Shown: positions 23,499-35,815 of the stretch, in pieces
Layout: every line of letters starts with the position of its first letter
Position numbering within the stretch: position 1 is the stretch's first letter
NCBI RefSeq assembly: GCF_000004075.3
Contig: NC_026659.2
Span: 27,360,272 to 27,424,271 of the forward strand
DNA: 64,000 bases
Source: Cucumis sativus
Lineage: Eukaryota; Streptophyta; Magnoliopsida; Cucurbitales; Cucurbitaceae
Direction: 5' to 3'
Program-made: the position numbers and the translations under genes
The notes under the pieces: generated by a model
Seen by the model: the letters and a program-made list of their open reading frames with translations, nothing else
Databases searched by the model: none
Told to the model about the DNA's origin: nothing

Positions 23499-24442
23499 CT
23501 AATTTTGTTCTGTTTTGAAGTGATGTTGTTGTTTCCCAACATAATCAGCAAATTTTGAGAAAAACTCTTGAGGGATTCGAACTGGACGATTGTTTTTATT
23601 AATCCATACTGCTGTAGCCTTTGCATCTAAGATTGCCTGTTTGCAAATTGCAATACAATCACATACAAACACTAATTGAATAATCAACCATCTAGGTATG
23701 TTTAATTTAATTTCATTACTCACTACTACTAACCTCCATATTTGGAAGCTTGAAAATCAAGTGATGAATATAGATCCGAACGTTTGAGATTCCGAACACC
23801 CTCACTTTAAGAACAAATCTCTCTCCACTCTATATTTGATCATAATTCTATAAGTTTTTGTAGTTTGATTAAACCAAAATTTATAGTAATAAATGGGTTA
23901 GTTATGTTATGGTTAATTAATCCATACTCTAAGTGATGAAAGGAATTTCATGGACAAATCTGATAGCGCTAATGATTCCCCTCTCCGAGTAATTGCATCC
24001 CGACTCACTCCCATCTTTTCTAGCAATTCGTGACGACCTGTTTAATTACAATTATAAAACTTACCTTATCAATTTAACAGAAGTTTCGAGTTTAGATCAG
24101 CTTGACCATGGTAGCAATAATCTGCATAAACAGCATTGTTGACTACACCGAATTGATCCAGCTCGTAATCACGAACTTTGAGCTCAAAATCTTGGTACCC
24201 ATCCATCTTGTAACCTTGACTGTCAATCAACAATGTTGGTTTTTTTAGTTTATATAATTGTTGGTTAGTGGTGATGAACAGAAAACAGAGTACCTAATGG
24301 AAACTTTTTGAGAAACAGAGGTTCTTGTTTTGGTGAAGAAAAATGGTGAAGAAGAAGAAGAAGAAGAAGAAGAAGGGAATTTGGTTTTAGTAGGTGAAAA
24401 TTGAAGAATTGGATTCATGGAAACTGCTTGAAACTGCAACAT
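23499..24442 (-). CDS. ALT: chloroplast acyl-ACP thioesterase, ATL/ALT hotdog type (copy A)
   Basis: Single-hotdog acyl-ACP thioesterase, related to 4-hydroxybenzoyl-CoA thioesterase and tomato MKS2, releasing medium-chain or 3-keto fatty acids in plastids. Exons (minus): 24294-24442, 24107-24219, 23928-24037, 23734-23829, 23499-23636; frame-consistent, GT..AG, 201 aa. Residues 1-50 form a Ser/Thr-rich transit peptide encoded partly by a (GAA)n tract. The core follows: [20 protein letters not shown] with the catalytic-region Asp and Asn, [14 protein letters not shown], the GESLALSDL loop, and the C-terminal [21 protein letters not shown]. Intron phases (2,1,0,0) match copy B, showing tandem duplication. 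The C-terminal tail ([12 protein letters not shown]) differs from copy B. Substrate cannot be read from sequence. Confidence 0.9.
24346..24375. repeat. (GAA)n microsatellite inside thioesterase A exon 1
   Basis: About ten GAA units on the plus strand, read as a serine run in the transit peptide of the minus-strand gene. Length changes here would alter only the serine count. Confidence 0.85.
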
Positions 24443-26013
24443 TTCTTCTAATTGCTCACTTAATTTTCTTTAGTATCCATGAGAATATGGGGAATGTTAA
24501 TAGTATTAATAATATGGACACTCTGTTTCTTCTTAATTTTTCATTAACGATTTTATAACAAATTAGTGTTATTAATTATGTGTAATTATTGTTACTATTA
24601 ATATCAGCAATCAAAGCTTTGAATTAAATTACATTTAATTTCTTTAGTGGAATTTTGCATTGCTTCAAACTAGGGTTGGGCACCTAACGATTGTGGCCAT
24701 GCCACCCACTTATAATTAATATATCAATTACAGTTCGACAAAAAAATCTAAAAGTTGAAAAACCAAACCAAACCAAACCAAACCTTGGTTTGATTTTTAG
24801 TATAAAGTTGGACGTGTTAGTTTGTATTTGAAGAAAACAAAAAGAAGTATTGGTTTGAATTGATTGTTTATTAGAAAATTAATCAAAACATAACCGAATC
24901 GAACTAATGGTATGTAGAGTATATATGTCTTGAAAATAAACTCTTCATTCGATATTTTTTAATATTTTAAATTTAACTCATGCATATTTATTTATTTAAA
25001 AACCGAATATTATAGAGCAGGTACTATTTTTATTTAGAAAAGCCACCTAACATTTCAATTTTCAAAACAAGTTGAAAGTAAAAAGTAAAAAGTAAAAAGA
25101 GAGTGCAAAAAGTCTAAAACAAAACAGATAATAAATAGATACAAATAAAACAAATCTATTAGTTTGTTCTTCATTGGACATTAGTTTGGAACTCTTATAT
25201 CTAAATTGGATTGCTTCAATTTAATTCTTGATTGGTCTTAAAATCAAAGAAACCTTACCAACTATCCTTCCTAATATCACAATATGGTTTAGTCTGTTTC
25301 TACATTTGAGTCAGGTTGATGAAGATATATCTATTTATTTTTTGCTCCAAATCCCTCATCATAGGAATTACGCACATAATTAGAGTTCAACTGGATTTGA
25401 TGAAAATATCTTAAATGGATAGTTTGGTTAAAAAAGTCGTTTTCTCTAACCTTTATTTAAATTTTGTCACAATCTAGTTATTGAACTTTATAATGTAAAG
25501 TTATTTGAATGTGTAACAATATAGTGTTTAGATCAATCAATTAATTAGACTCTTCCATTTAAGATATATCAACAAATCGACCAATATTTTAATAATTGAA
25601 AAAAAGTCATAAAACAAAATAGATTCCTCAATTACAAAGTGGTGAAAACAGTGTATATATATATATATATTATGTATTTGAAAATATTCTCGAGTGCCAA
25701 TATGAAAAGCTTCAACTTTTTTCTTTCTCAGATGGAGAAGATGGATATCAGTATGAAACTTTTATCCTGTATAAAAATCTACAACTTATGGAATAGATCT
25801 TGTTCAGTTAGTTCGTTTCATCGAACAATATGCTTTTTACCACTGCAAAACCTATGAAAATCAGAGTGATGTTGTGTGTATATGAACTACAGTTTGAGAA
25901 AACGCAAGAATATTCATTACTATGGATGGACTTTGGTATATGAATCAGATATGTGCTGAGTACCTCCTATTTTAGCCTTCTCCAGAAGATACAAAATATC
26001 ATCTCAAAGTTGA
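24443..26013. other. spacer between tandem thioesterase genes
   Basis: About 1.6 kb. Contains an element-like AACCAAACC-repeat segment at about 24663-24905 (separate entry), a (AAAAGT)n-like patch near 25077-25100 and a short (TA)n tract near 25652-25669. No extra gene supported; the copy A promoter is expected in the left part. Confidence 0.6.
24663..24905. repeat. candidate non-autonomous hAT-like element remnant
   Basis: Begins CTAGGGTTGGGCA and has an internal AACCAAACCAAACCAAACC run facing CTTGGTTTGATTTTT, then GGTTTGAATTG further right, with CATAACCGAATCGAAC at the right. Such GGTTTGGTTT/AACCAAACC-rich, inverted low-complexity segments are common in non-autonomous hAT elements of dicots. 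Exact ends and target duplication were not found. Confidence 0.35.
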
Positions 26014-28042
26014 TCACTTGGACTCGTGATCTTGAACAAATTGACCAAATTTGGATAGAAACTCTTGTGGAATACGCACTGGGCGATAACTTTTGTTAAG
26101 CCAAACTGCTGTACCCTTCGCCTCCAAGATTGGCTACGGAAAGAAAACAAGACAGGAAATGGTATTATAAAGTTACCGCAATCATCCAGATAAGTTGATA
26201 TACTTAGGCAAATTATAGGATCCAATACCAACCTCCATATTTGGAAGCTTGAAAATTAAATGATCAATGTAGAAGCGAGCAACTGATATGCCCGAGATCC
26301 TCACTTTAACAACAAATTTGTCACCACTCTAGTTGCATTCATAAGACAATATAAGAGTAGTAAGATATTGAGTAAATAAATTGTTTTTATAGCTTAAATT
26401 GTTCTATCAGTTATCGGTCATTCAATGTTAACTACAAAAGATATCGTACTCTAAGTGGTGCGAGGAACTTCAAAGACAATTCTGATAAAGCTAATGCATC
26501 TCCATCACGAGCAACTGCATCTGGACTGAGGCCTATACTTTCCAGCAGTTCATGACGACCTGATTAAGTCCTCGATTTAATGTCTTTTAAATCAAATATA
26601 ACATGTTTTGAATTCAGCAATAACGCTTTGAGAATAGTAAGGTTCAAGTAATCATGGTAAAACCGAAAAATGATTGAAATCTTGGGGGAGAAATATAGTA
26701 CTTCTATGATCTATTTCCCAACTCAATCGAAACACTTCAAAGTTTTGAGCCGATGAACACCAATTAATATTCAACATTTTACATCTTCCAGACAAATGCC
26801 CCTCAAATTTTAGACTTATCAACTATCATGAAAAAAGGATATAGTTCAGTGAACAAATGGAATTGTCAAGATATCTTAATGTTAACTTCAGCAAAAACAG
26901 AAAAGAATAATTTTTGGTGATTTCAAACAGCATTCTGTCTACAAACTAAATATTATTATTGAAGTAATTGATTCTTGCATCAACCATTTATACTACTTAA
27001 AAACCACTTCCCCAGAAAAGAAATAATCGTAATGGTTATAAGCTACAATGAAATGTAATGCTTATTAACTTGAAACATAATTTCTGAGCACATTAGACAC
27101 AAACAAACACCAACATTTGAAACGGTGAAGACTCCCTCCACACTTACATACAATCTTCTCACTGAAATAATGAAAAGATACCCCCCAAAAAAAGAGGAGG
27201 GAGTGAGAGAAAAAACAGCATAAAGAAACAGAACCCTGGAGAGGGAAAATAAAGTCACCCCAATTCACTCAAAGATCAGTAGAAGAAATAAGAATAATGA
27301 GCAAAAAAATTTGAGAAAAATAATCACTAAGAAGCTTCAAAGAAGTGGATATTTGATTTTACCATGTTGGCAATAACTTGCATAAACAGCATTGTTCACA
27401 ACTCCAAATTGATCCAGCTCATAATCACGAACTTTGAGTTCAATATCTAGAAAACTATCCATCCTGTCATGGTCAAGGTATTACATGCTCAATCTCTAAC
27501 ATTTTTCAATAATTTTATCCAAACCAAAACAAAAGACATCAATTCAGGACAATTTCAGCAGAAACAACAATTACAATGCAAAGGGCAAACATCAAAAGAA
27601 TTCATCCCCTAATTGTAGAAACCGATGCAGCTATATATAAAAAAAAAAAAAAAATCCAACACTCGTAAACATGAAACGATTATCAAAATCATTAGCAATT
27701 GTTCTCCCCGAGAGAAGGGGCGGGGAGACATAATGCGCGAAGGCCGCTAATGTCGACGGAGCAAAAGCCGTGGGGGACAACATATGTCAAAGATCTTAAC
27801 AGAGAATACTAAATGGGAAAAATAGATTGAAAATTCCTGAAATGTGGAAAGTACCCTTTGCCGGCTTTGAGATCAAAAGAAGAGGAGATAGAGCTTCTGG
27901 TTGCTGGGAGAGATCGTAGGCGTAAAGATGTCGACGGCCGGGCAATGGGGAAGACAACTGATGGAGGGACTGGGAAGCCATTAGTTTTTTGATTGAAAAT
28001 CGGTGAGGGCGATTGAATCGGAGTAATGGAAGACTGCAACAT
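26014..28042 (-). CDS. ALT: chloroplast acyl-ACP thioesterase, ATL/ALT hotdog type (copy B)
   Basis: Tandem paralogue of copy A. Exons (minus): 27855-28042, 27363-27463, 26450-26559, 26233-26328, 26014-26133; all GT..AG and in frame, 204 aa. The transit peptide (about 1-65) is rich in Ser, Pro and Arg and unrelated to copy A. The hotdog core starts at [19 protein letters not shown], continues [39 protein letters not shown], and ends [22 protein letters not shown]; this is closer than copy A to the ALT consensus I recall. The chosen ATG (28042) matches the MLQ start of copy A; the frame stays open to an earlier ATG at 28153, which would overlap the tRNA-like locus on the other strand. Introns are longer than in copy A (first 391, second 803 bases). 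Confidence 0.9.
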
Positions 28043-28120
28043 CGCGCGGATTCTTGTGCTGTCGTCGGCGGATTTGTTGAGAATGGCAATCGGAGTGAAT
28101 TGGGTTTGTGAATTTAGCGG

Positions 28121-28200
28121 GTCAGTGTGGTCGAGTGGTCTAAACCGCCACACCTAAATTTTCGTCCTTCAGGGCGTGGGTTCAAATCCCACATCTTACA
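28121..28200 (+). tRNA. tRNA-Leu-like gene, probably degenerate (anticodon TAA by position)
   Basis: An 80-base tRNA-Leu-like sequence. The internal promoter boxes look intact: A box TGGTCGAGTGG (about 28128-28138) and B box GGTTCAAATCC (about 28179-28189), with a T arm GTGGG/CCCAC. The long variable arm fits leucine. However, the acceptor stem (GTCAGTG against ATCTTAC) has about three mismatches, the anticodon stem is poorly paired, and the loop CCTAAAT has C instead of T at position 33. It may still be transcribed by RNA polymerase III, but is likely a pseudogene. It lies head-to-head with, and just upstream of, the thioesterase B start on the other strand. Confidence 0.6.
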
Positions 28201-29386
28201 AATATGTTAAATCTTATTTCAAAGTTGTCTAGAAAGCATTAGAAATAGTCTTGTGGGAAATAATTTGCCTTACAAACTTTAGTTACCTCAGCTAAATATG
28301 TGCATCCTTTGGATAAGTTTGAATTGAAAGAACTAAAATCCCATCAAATACATATGTTGTTAAACACAAAAAGAAATACACCATATTATCATTCTTTTTT
28401 TAAAAAAGAGACGAATATTGTGGCAATTCACACGTACATATACAAGTTGAATCAATTTAAAAAAAAATAACTCAACTTTAAACCCAATTCCAATATAATA
28501 AACTTGAAAAATTAAATCAAATCCAACCCAAGTGTTGAATTGAAAATTTGAGCAAATAACTTAAAATATGTTTGCTTAACCAATTAGGTCTACCAAAGTT
28601 TTTTTGATTAAATTTGAACCTTCAATCCAGTGAGGTCAGTCAATTAACAGAGTAGAATTTGTATCAGTGGTAGTTAAATCTTTGTTAACAGAAAGAAGAA
28701 ATGTTATTTGAAGTAGAGTTAAGAAAACCGTATTTGTTGGTTCATGAGGTCACCAAAAATTGACCTTCATCATTCTTATTATAAGTTGATTGCTATTCTT
28801 AAGTACCCCACTGTACAGTTTCTTTTTTCCTCTAAAAACGTAAAAAATTGAAGGTATTAATCAAACCTATTGGTCATAACATCATGTCTGACTGTGTTCT
28901 TAGAAAAGAAATTTCTAAAAAAACAAATCAAATCAACTCATTCTCCCATTGAGGATGCAAAAATTGTAAGGAAAATATATTATAAAAAGAATAGTAGATT
29001 TTGTCCACATGTAAACTTGTCTAGGAAAGAAGCAAGGCCAATACGCCACGGCGGACGAATTCAACACCAACTGGCATCAATTCTTTGCATTAACCTATTA
29101 ACCAAATATAAATATATATATATACACACACACATACATAAAGATAGAGAGAGAGAGATATCTATGTATGTATTAAGCCACCGCTCTCCACTTTCAATTA
29201 AAGGATTAATTTTGGAACTATTTTTGTTGATCTCTTTTCACTAAAAATTAAACATTATTCTTTATTCAGGAAGAACACACAAGAAGAATGAAATGTAATT
29301 ATAATTAATACACAAGAATTAGCGTTCTCAAACCCATGGAATCAAAACACACAAATACATAAATCTACTGGTTAATCAATGTGCAA
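28201..29386. other. intergenic DNA 3' of the DUF1639 gene
   Basis: AT-rich, with a (TA)n(CA)n tract near 29107-29135 followed by (GA)n. A 124-codon open frame at 28870-29244 crosses these low-complexity tracts and has no recognisable motif, so it is not called a gene. The 3' untranslated region of the minus-strand DUF1639 gene should fall at the right end. Confidence 0.55.
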
Positions 29387-30718
29387 TTATTTCTTGATTC
29401 CAGAAGATGGAGCTTCATCGTACGTCTTCATCCATGGATTTTAAAGCTTAGCAACGTTGCAACTTGCCGGCCGGTGCTCTAACTTCTAACCCTCCTTCTC
29501 CCATTCACTTCTCCTTACTATCTATCTCTGCACAATCAATTCCCACAGATTTTAAGATTGCTATCAGACAAGGGTTATTTGAATGACGTTAGATCGAATC
29601 AGATTTGTTATCCGTACATTTTCAATCCAAAGCAAAAAAGAAAAACAGGTTCGACGCCCGGGAAATTACCTTTCCGTTTTCTTGGATTTCCGGCACCTCG
29701 TAGAGATCGGGGGTGATCTCCGTCAACCATAATCCTGGAAAAAGCGTCTGTAAAGGGAGAGGGAGAAAGAGTTTAAAACCCAATTTCAGATAAGATTAAA
29801 AGATTAAGGGAGAAAAAAAAAATGGAGGAGGTGGAAGAAGAAAAAGAACCCTACATCCATTTGATTTTGTACAATTCTGGGCCTCTTTTTGGGCCGTCGC
29901 GGCGGCCTGCGTTCAATCATAGCCATGAAATCCTCTTCGATCTCCTTTTTGGAAAGTGATACCGAGAATTTCTCCCTTTCCTTCTTCTCCGTTACCAATC
30001 GCCGCCCTGAAGACTTCACGCTACCGCCGCCGTCACCGCTTCTCAACGGCGAATTACGAATCGCCTTTTTCTCCGACCTCCTCTCGATCTTCAACACTTT
30101 ACCACCACCGCCGCCGCCACCGCCGCCTTTACCTTCGGTAATTGTATCAATCAGAGCCTTCGGTGCAGCCTTCCTCACCCTCAAACTCCACGGTTTTAAC
30201 TCCTTCTCCGGTGCCGGTGCCGTCACCGACGCAGCCGGCGCCGCCGCCGGAATTTTTTTCTCCGGGATGGTCACATCGCCGTCATCGCCATCGCCATCAT
30301 CATCGTCGACCACTCCATCTCTCCAGAATGCAACCTTCATTCTATCGGCAGCGGTTTTTAGATCAATCATGAGTTTCTCTCTCACCGCCGCTATATCTTC
30401 ATCGCCATCGTAATTATCGTGGATCTTAGACTTAGAAGCCCTAGGTCTCTTGGCGGAATCCTTAAATAACGTGGGCTTGTCGGTGTGAAACTTCCGGCAG
30501 TTGAACCGGTGAGCGGAAGAAGGGCGGCGATCGACGGGGGGAGGAAGGTCGTCGTCGTCGTCGGTGTGAGGGGCATCGGAGTCCAATTTCATACAGCGTA
30601 GATACCTCTGATTTCCCCACTTCAAAAAAGGGAGGGTGAAATTGTGAAGCGGCTTCGATCTCTCGAGTCCCATCGCCATGGAGTTTAGTGGTGTTTGTTC
30701 GGAATCGGCACAAACCAT
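29387..30718 (-). CDS. DUF1639 family protein (plant-specific, unknown function)
   Basis: Plant-specific protein with the DUF1639 C-terminal motif. Exons (minus): 29855-30718, 29670-29747 and probably 29387-29425. Seen: LERSKPLHNFTLPFLKWGNQ near the N-terminus, a typical opening of this family; acidic DDDDD and Pro-rich linkers; a glycine run (about 200-208); PWSLRVRKAAPKA (about 176-189); and the DUF1639 core KKEIEEDFMAMIERRPPRRP, KKRPRIVQNQMD spliced to TLFPGLWLTEITPDLYEVPE. Several basic clusters suggest nuclear location. Start: the first ATG (30718) is used, but Met14 or Met16, nearer the conserved opening, is equally likely. The last exon is uncertain: one acceptor adds TYDEAPSSGIKK; an earlier acceptor stops after one residue. 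Expected length is about 313-326 aa. Confidence 0.82.
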
Positions 30719-33700
30719 AACCTGGCCGACAGAAAATGGAAGGGAGATCAGATCGGTTCGCCTAAAACAATACGGGAAGAGAAAATATGGAAAAGTTATA
30801 GAGATTTTTGAGGGTCCATTGGTTGGTGAAATTGTTCATATTACTTAGGTTGCGGGAACGGAATATCGCCGGAGAAGGGGAGATTATATACAAAAAGAGA
30901 CTCCGGGTTTGAGAGGTGGGCTTTTTAATTTTCGTTTCAAGGGCTTTGCTTTTTCATTTTTTTTTTTTTTTAAATATTTTAGTTTTATTTTTAATTTAGT
31001 GACACGTTTTTTGGTTTCTGTGGATGCTACTAAAAAGCGCCGTTTATGTTATCATGCGCATCAGATTGAAGATTCCAAAAGCCTTCCCCAATATGATATG
31101 ACGTCGTTTTGAATTTAGGGCAGTCCAAATTATATCTTATTTTAATTAAATTACAGCTTTGACCCCAACTTTCTTCAATCCTTTTTTATTTTCTATATTT
31201 AAAACAAAATCAAAACCTAATAACCGTTTAAACTTTCTGTGTTTATTTATATATTTTTAATAAATGATAAATCTACAAAGTCCATTAACCTAAGAAGACC
31301 TATTACAATTTTCTTTTTAAATTAAAATACTAAACATTACATACATACATACATATATATATATATATATGGTGTGGATCAATCTATACTATTTTTTTTT
31401 CTTTATTCATTTCTATAAATATTCATCCCTTATACCTTTCATCATTAAAATTTTGGTGGATAACATTTTAAGCCATTTAGTTGTGTGGTGCATTTGTTGA
31501 TTTATTGTCTAATTTTTCTTAACATTAATAAAAATCATGCTAAATTTTGAAAAATGACAAAATTATATATCTATTTTTTTTAGAATTTAACTATAAAATT
31601 TTGTTTTTATTTTTAAAAATGTAAATCAATGGAATATATTTTTTAAAAAATAAAAAAAAGCAAGAGATTGGTTGATAATTATTTTATTTTGTAGTTTTGA
31701 TTTTTAAAAAGTAATTTCATTTTTTTGATTTCTTACTCTAGTTTGCGCAAAATGATTTTTTTTTAAGAAAAAGAATTCTTTTTATATATAATTTTAGTTT
31801 GGTTGTTTAAACACAAGCAGTCAAATACAAATTAGAAATTTGGGGATGGTAGGCGTGTTTACAAGTTTTTTTTTAAAAATATAAAAAATATAAGTTTTAT
31901 TTAGGTTTTTTTTTTTTTTAACAATAGTTTTCTTTTTAAGTAGTGTTTAAATTCTTAGTATTTTTTAGAAAAGATTTCTTAATGCTATTTTTATTTGTTT
32001 TAAAATTTTGGCTCAATTTTATAATTCAAATATTGTAAAGAGATGGAAGTAGTGTGTGTGTGTATATATATATATATGTAATATTAAAAAATAAAGGAAA
32101 AAATAAAAGAAAATGTTACCAAATAAAGTTTAATTTTTAATTTTTTGTAACTAAAATTTAAACTTGTTAGTTCTAATTTATTTATGGTAGATTTTTATCC
32201 TATAGGTTATATTATTTTTTTTTGTACATTTTTATCCTAATACATCGAGTGAGTTCTTAGTTAAATAGTTAACGTAAACTCAACGCACATGTTTGTACAA
32301 AGGACAAAATGTATTGTTGAATAAGAAATTTTGAGACCAATCACAAATTGCTACATCATTTATTAATTTAACGATGAAAAATACAAGTAATTAAATTTAA
32401 GATTAATTAAAATTGACATGTCCCACCAGACGTGCCAATTTGTTCACACGAGATTTCCGTAGAAATTTAATTCGTGGACTTGAACTTGAGTTGATGTCGT
32501 ATTTTTGTTGATTTGATGCGTTGTTGTTCTATCTCTACAATTTGATCATCTGATTATCTCTCGACTTAATGTCAATGCTTGATTTGGAGGAAGCGGAGCA
32601 CGTGACGTTTTTCAAGTTGGTTGAATGCTTACGCTTGTTTTGAGGAAGCGGAGCATGTAATGTTCTTGAAGTTGGAGTCTTGGAAGAAAGTTTGTATCTT
32701 CAAAGGAGTTTCAATCTTCTGATGGAGGTTGTTGACGAACGAGACCATGAAATCACAGCTTTAAAAGAGTAGACCATGAAATCGAAGATTGAAGCTCATT
32801 TGAAGAGACAAACTTTCTTCCAAGACTCAAACTTCAAGAACATCACGTGCTTCGCTTCTTCAAATCAAGCGTAAGCATTCAGTCGAGAGAGAATCAGAGG
32901 ATCAAATTATAGAGATAGAACCACAACGCATCAAATCAACAAAAATACAACATCAACTCCAAGTTCAAATCTACGAATTAAATATCTCCGAAATCTCGTG
33001 CGAACAGATATTATAATACTTTTTTAGAAAAATAGATTGTTCTATCTGTCTTCAATTGATATGAGATATATATTAATTTTTTCTAAAGCTTTTTATCATC
33101 TATAGTTAATATTTAAAAAAGTTTGCACTTTTGGTAGTTTTTTTCTCCTGAAATTATTGTTATTATTTGACTTATTCTAATTAGGACGATTATTCCATAG
33201 TGACAAAAAGTTTTAATTTATTAAAAATATAGAAACTTAGTAATTGGACATTTAAAGATACGAATATATTATAATCAAATTAGCAAAATAATGTTATTTT
33301 AACAAACACCTGATAAAAAAAACAAAATAATATGAGTACATTGCGTAGTGGTAGGTTATCCCTCCCTCGCCATCACAACACATTTAAATATACAGACAAT
33401 CATGTGAGTCGATTTTTTAGTCGATCGTAAATGTTCAAACCATGTTCGACTATTGATAAACATCGATTTAAACATTATAAATATTTTTTGAAAATGATCA
33501 ATTTAAAACTTTTTCATGCCTATTGCAACCAACCTACTTTGATTTGGTTGGTTGACTCAATTTTTCAATCTATCATGCTCATCTTTATTTTAAAACGCAT
33601 TGACTTTTTCTTCGAGAAAATAATGATTTAATATTGTGTTGAAGGAAAAATTCATCTAACTAAATTTTGTCACCTTATCTTAATCAAAATTATAAATTAG

Positions 33701-35815
33701 ATCATATCATTAATTAAAGAGTAACTATAAACTTAAAACATTTTAAAATTAGATTACAGATTTAGTTTTTAAACTCAAAACTTGTATTAATTGGGTCTAT
33801 GTATTTTAGAAACAATAAAACTTACACTTGGTATGGAGTGATCTTAAAACTCATTTGATTGAGCCAAGTCATGAGTTATTCAATATATTCTTTTCTTTAA
33901 AAAAAACTAAATACAAGTAAAATATTAAATTTTAATAGACCAATTGAATTATATATTTAATAGATCAATTATAAAAAAGGTTATATATAAACTAATAAAG
34001 TACTCTATTGGTAATTAGTATTTTTATTTTACTTGTTTGGATGAATGTAAAGTTGTTGAAAGATTGATTAATATTGTGGAAGCTAAAGTCATGGGTGGAA
34101 TTAGATGATGCTTTTTTAAAAGTTGATAAACTAGACTAACTACAAGTCAATATTTATCTAATTTTAAAGGTTGATTGATTTTCTTATTAAAACAATTCAA
34201 TGATGTAATGATTGTTATGTTTGGATGCATTTACAACAATATCAAACCCAAAAACAATATACAACTTTTGTTAATCTTCTTAAGCTAAGATTCATCCATT
34301 AACCTCCAATTGTATTATCCTTTTAAATACTTGTCATACATTTAAGTTCATTTCTATTGTAATTATATTTCTTATAAACTGCTGATTGAGAAGCAAAGAG
34401 GTAAACAAATTGAGTTATTTCAAACCCCCAAACCAACTTTTCAATCAATCACCACACAAATGATACTATAGTATTGGATAAATGTATATAATATGTATAC
34501 TTTCTCCAATTACATGTGACATTATATTTGAAAGAATAGTTCTTTTTATTTTTCTCCTTTTTTGTTATGTAAAAATAAAAATAAGAAGACTTGAATAATA
34601 CATGAGTTAATATATTTTTTTTTTTACTTATATTGTAAATTTAATAATGATTTAATATTTACTTAATTTTGTATAGTAATTGTTGAAGGGGAAGAAAGAT
34701 TGAAGGGAGATTTTGAAACTTAAAACAAAAGTAGTTTTAGCATTTAAAAGAATAATAAAAGAAGAGGAATATTGAGATTTAGTATAAGAATATAAAATAA
34801 GTGTTATGTGTGGTTGATAATAAAAATAATAAGTACATTCCAAAATTTAAAATAACAAAATCAAATATTGATAAGAAGAAGGTCAAAATTGTCATATTTT
34901 TGACTTGTTGTTCAACAAAAATCATTCATTTTTTTTAAAAAAGATTGTGTATTTTATAGAAAGAAATAAGAATTAGCCTACAAACAATAAACAATATATT
35001 GTGGTATTATAATAAAATAAGAAAGAAAAGCAATATAAATAAACTTTATAGTATATTAGTTATGCGACTAATATACCATGATTTAATTATTAGTATATTA
35101 GTTTCAAAATTTATTTCACATATCACATTAGTTTATTGTTATTTTATTAATTTTATTTACAATATTAACGGTAGATAACTACTCGTTCATCAAGTGTAAC
35201 AATAGTTTGTATTATATGATAGTAGAAAGTAATTTGCTGAAAAAATTAATACTCTAAAATAAATTAATGATATCTATATAACATTTTAAAGTATATCAAA
35301 CTCACATAACCATTACTAGGTTGGAGGTTAGCTTAGTGGTATTAGTATCATAAATTTCGATCTCATGTCCCGATTAAACATTAAGCACATTATTTCTATA
35401 AAAGAAACGTAAGCATGGAAGTTCAAAATAAGAAAAAGTTTTGACATTAACCCAAAAGTAATTCAACCGAACAAATTAGTAACTTAAGAAGCAAGCATAA
35501 GTAAAAGAACAAATTATACTTTTTTTTCCCTTAGACATTGTTCTCATTGCTCAAATATGGCTTGGAAATTTGAAAATTGACAAACTCCCCAAAGAGTTCC
35601 AAACTTTAGAGCATATTCACAAAAGAGAAAAGGAATAAAAAGTTTAAAATACAATGCCCAACGGCTATGTTCCAACTTCCAACCCACCATAGCCCTCCTT
35701 TTTCCAGCTTGGCTCACGTTCCCTCTTTCCTCCACCACTCTTTAAAACCCCTTTCTTTGAATCAAAACACAACCATCATTTTCATCTTCATCTTCGTCTT
35801 CGTCTTCACCACAAA
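30719..35815. other. AT-rich intergenic DNA with a long foldback
   Basis: The first ~200 bases are the presumed promoter/leader of the DUF1639 gene. The rest is AT-rich with (TA)n tracts near 31352-31371 and 32060-32077. The large inverted repeat at 32441-33006 is listed separately. Reading frames such as 33431-33631 are short, AT-driven and not supported. Confidence 0.6.
32441..33006. repeat. long imperfect inverted repeat (foldback), arms ~220-280 bp
   Basis: The left arm (about 32441-32720) reads, inverted and with scattered mismatches, as the right arm (about 32784-33006). Matching landmarks: TTGATTTGATGCGTTGT in the left arm against ACAACGCATCAAATCAA in the right; CTTGGAAGAAAGTTTGT against ACAAACTTTCTTCCAAG. 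The left arm has an extra internal duplication of about 50 bases (GAGGAAGCGGAGCA occurs at about 32587 and 32642). The ~60-base loop contains AGACCATGAAATC twice. Moderate GC and few stops compared with surroundings suggest it derives from a transposable element or LTR piece joined head to head. Transcribed, it would make a long hairpin RNA. Confidence 0.8.

Noticed and set aside
28870-29244. 124-codon plus-strand frame
   Set aside because: Passes through (TA)n, (CA)n and (GA)n tracts, with no motif, poor codon texture and no splice context.
29889-30413. 174-codon plus-strand open frame
   Set aside because: Exact antisense of the DUF1639 exon; its Ser/Pro/Ala runs mirror the coding strand's Gly/Asp/Arg codons.
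34680-34715. miR159-like core (ATTGAAGGGAGA)
   Set aside because: Only about 12 bases match and no matching star arm was found nearby. By eye I found no other conserved microRNA among miR156, 160, 164, 166-169, 171, 172, 319 and 390-399.
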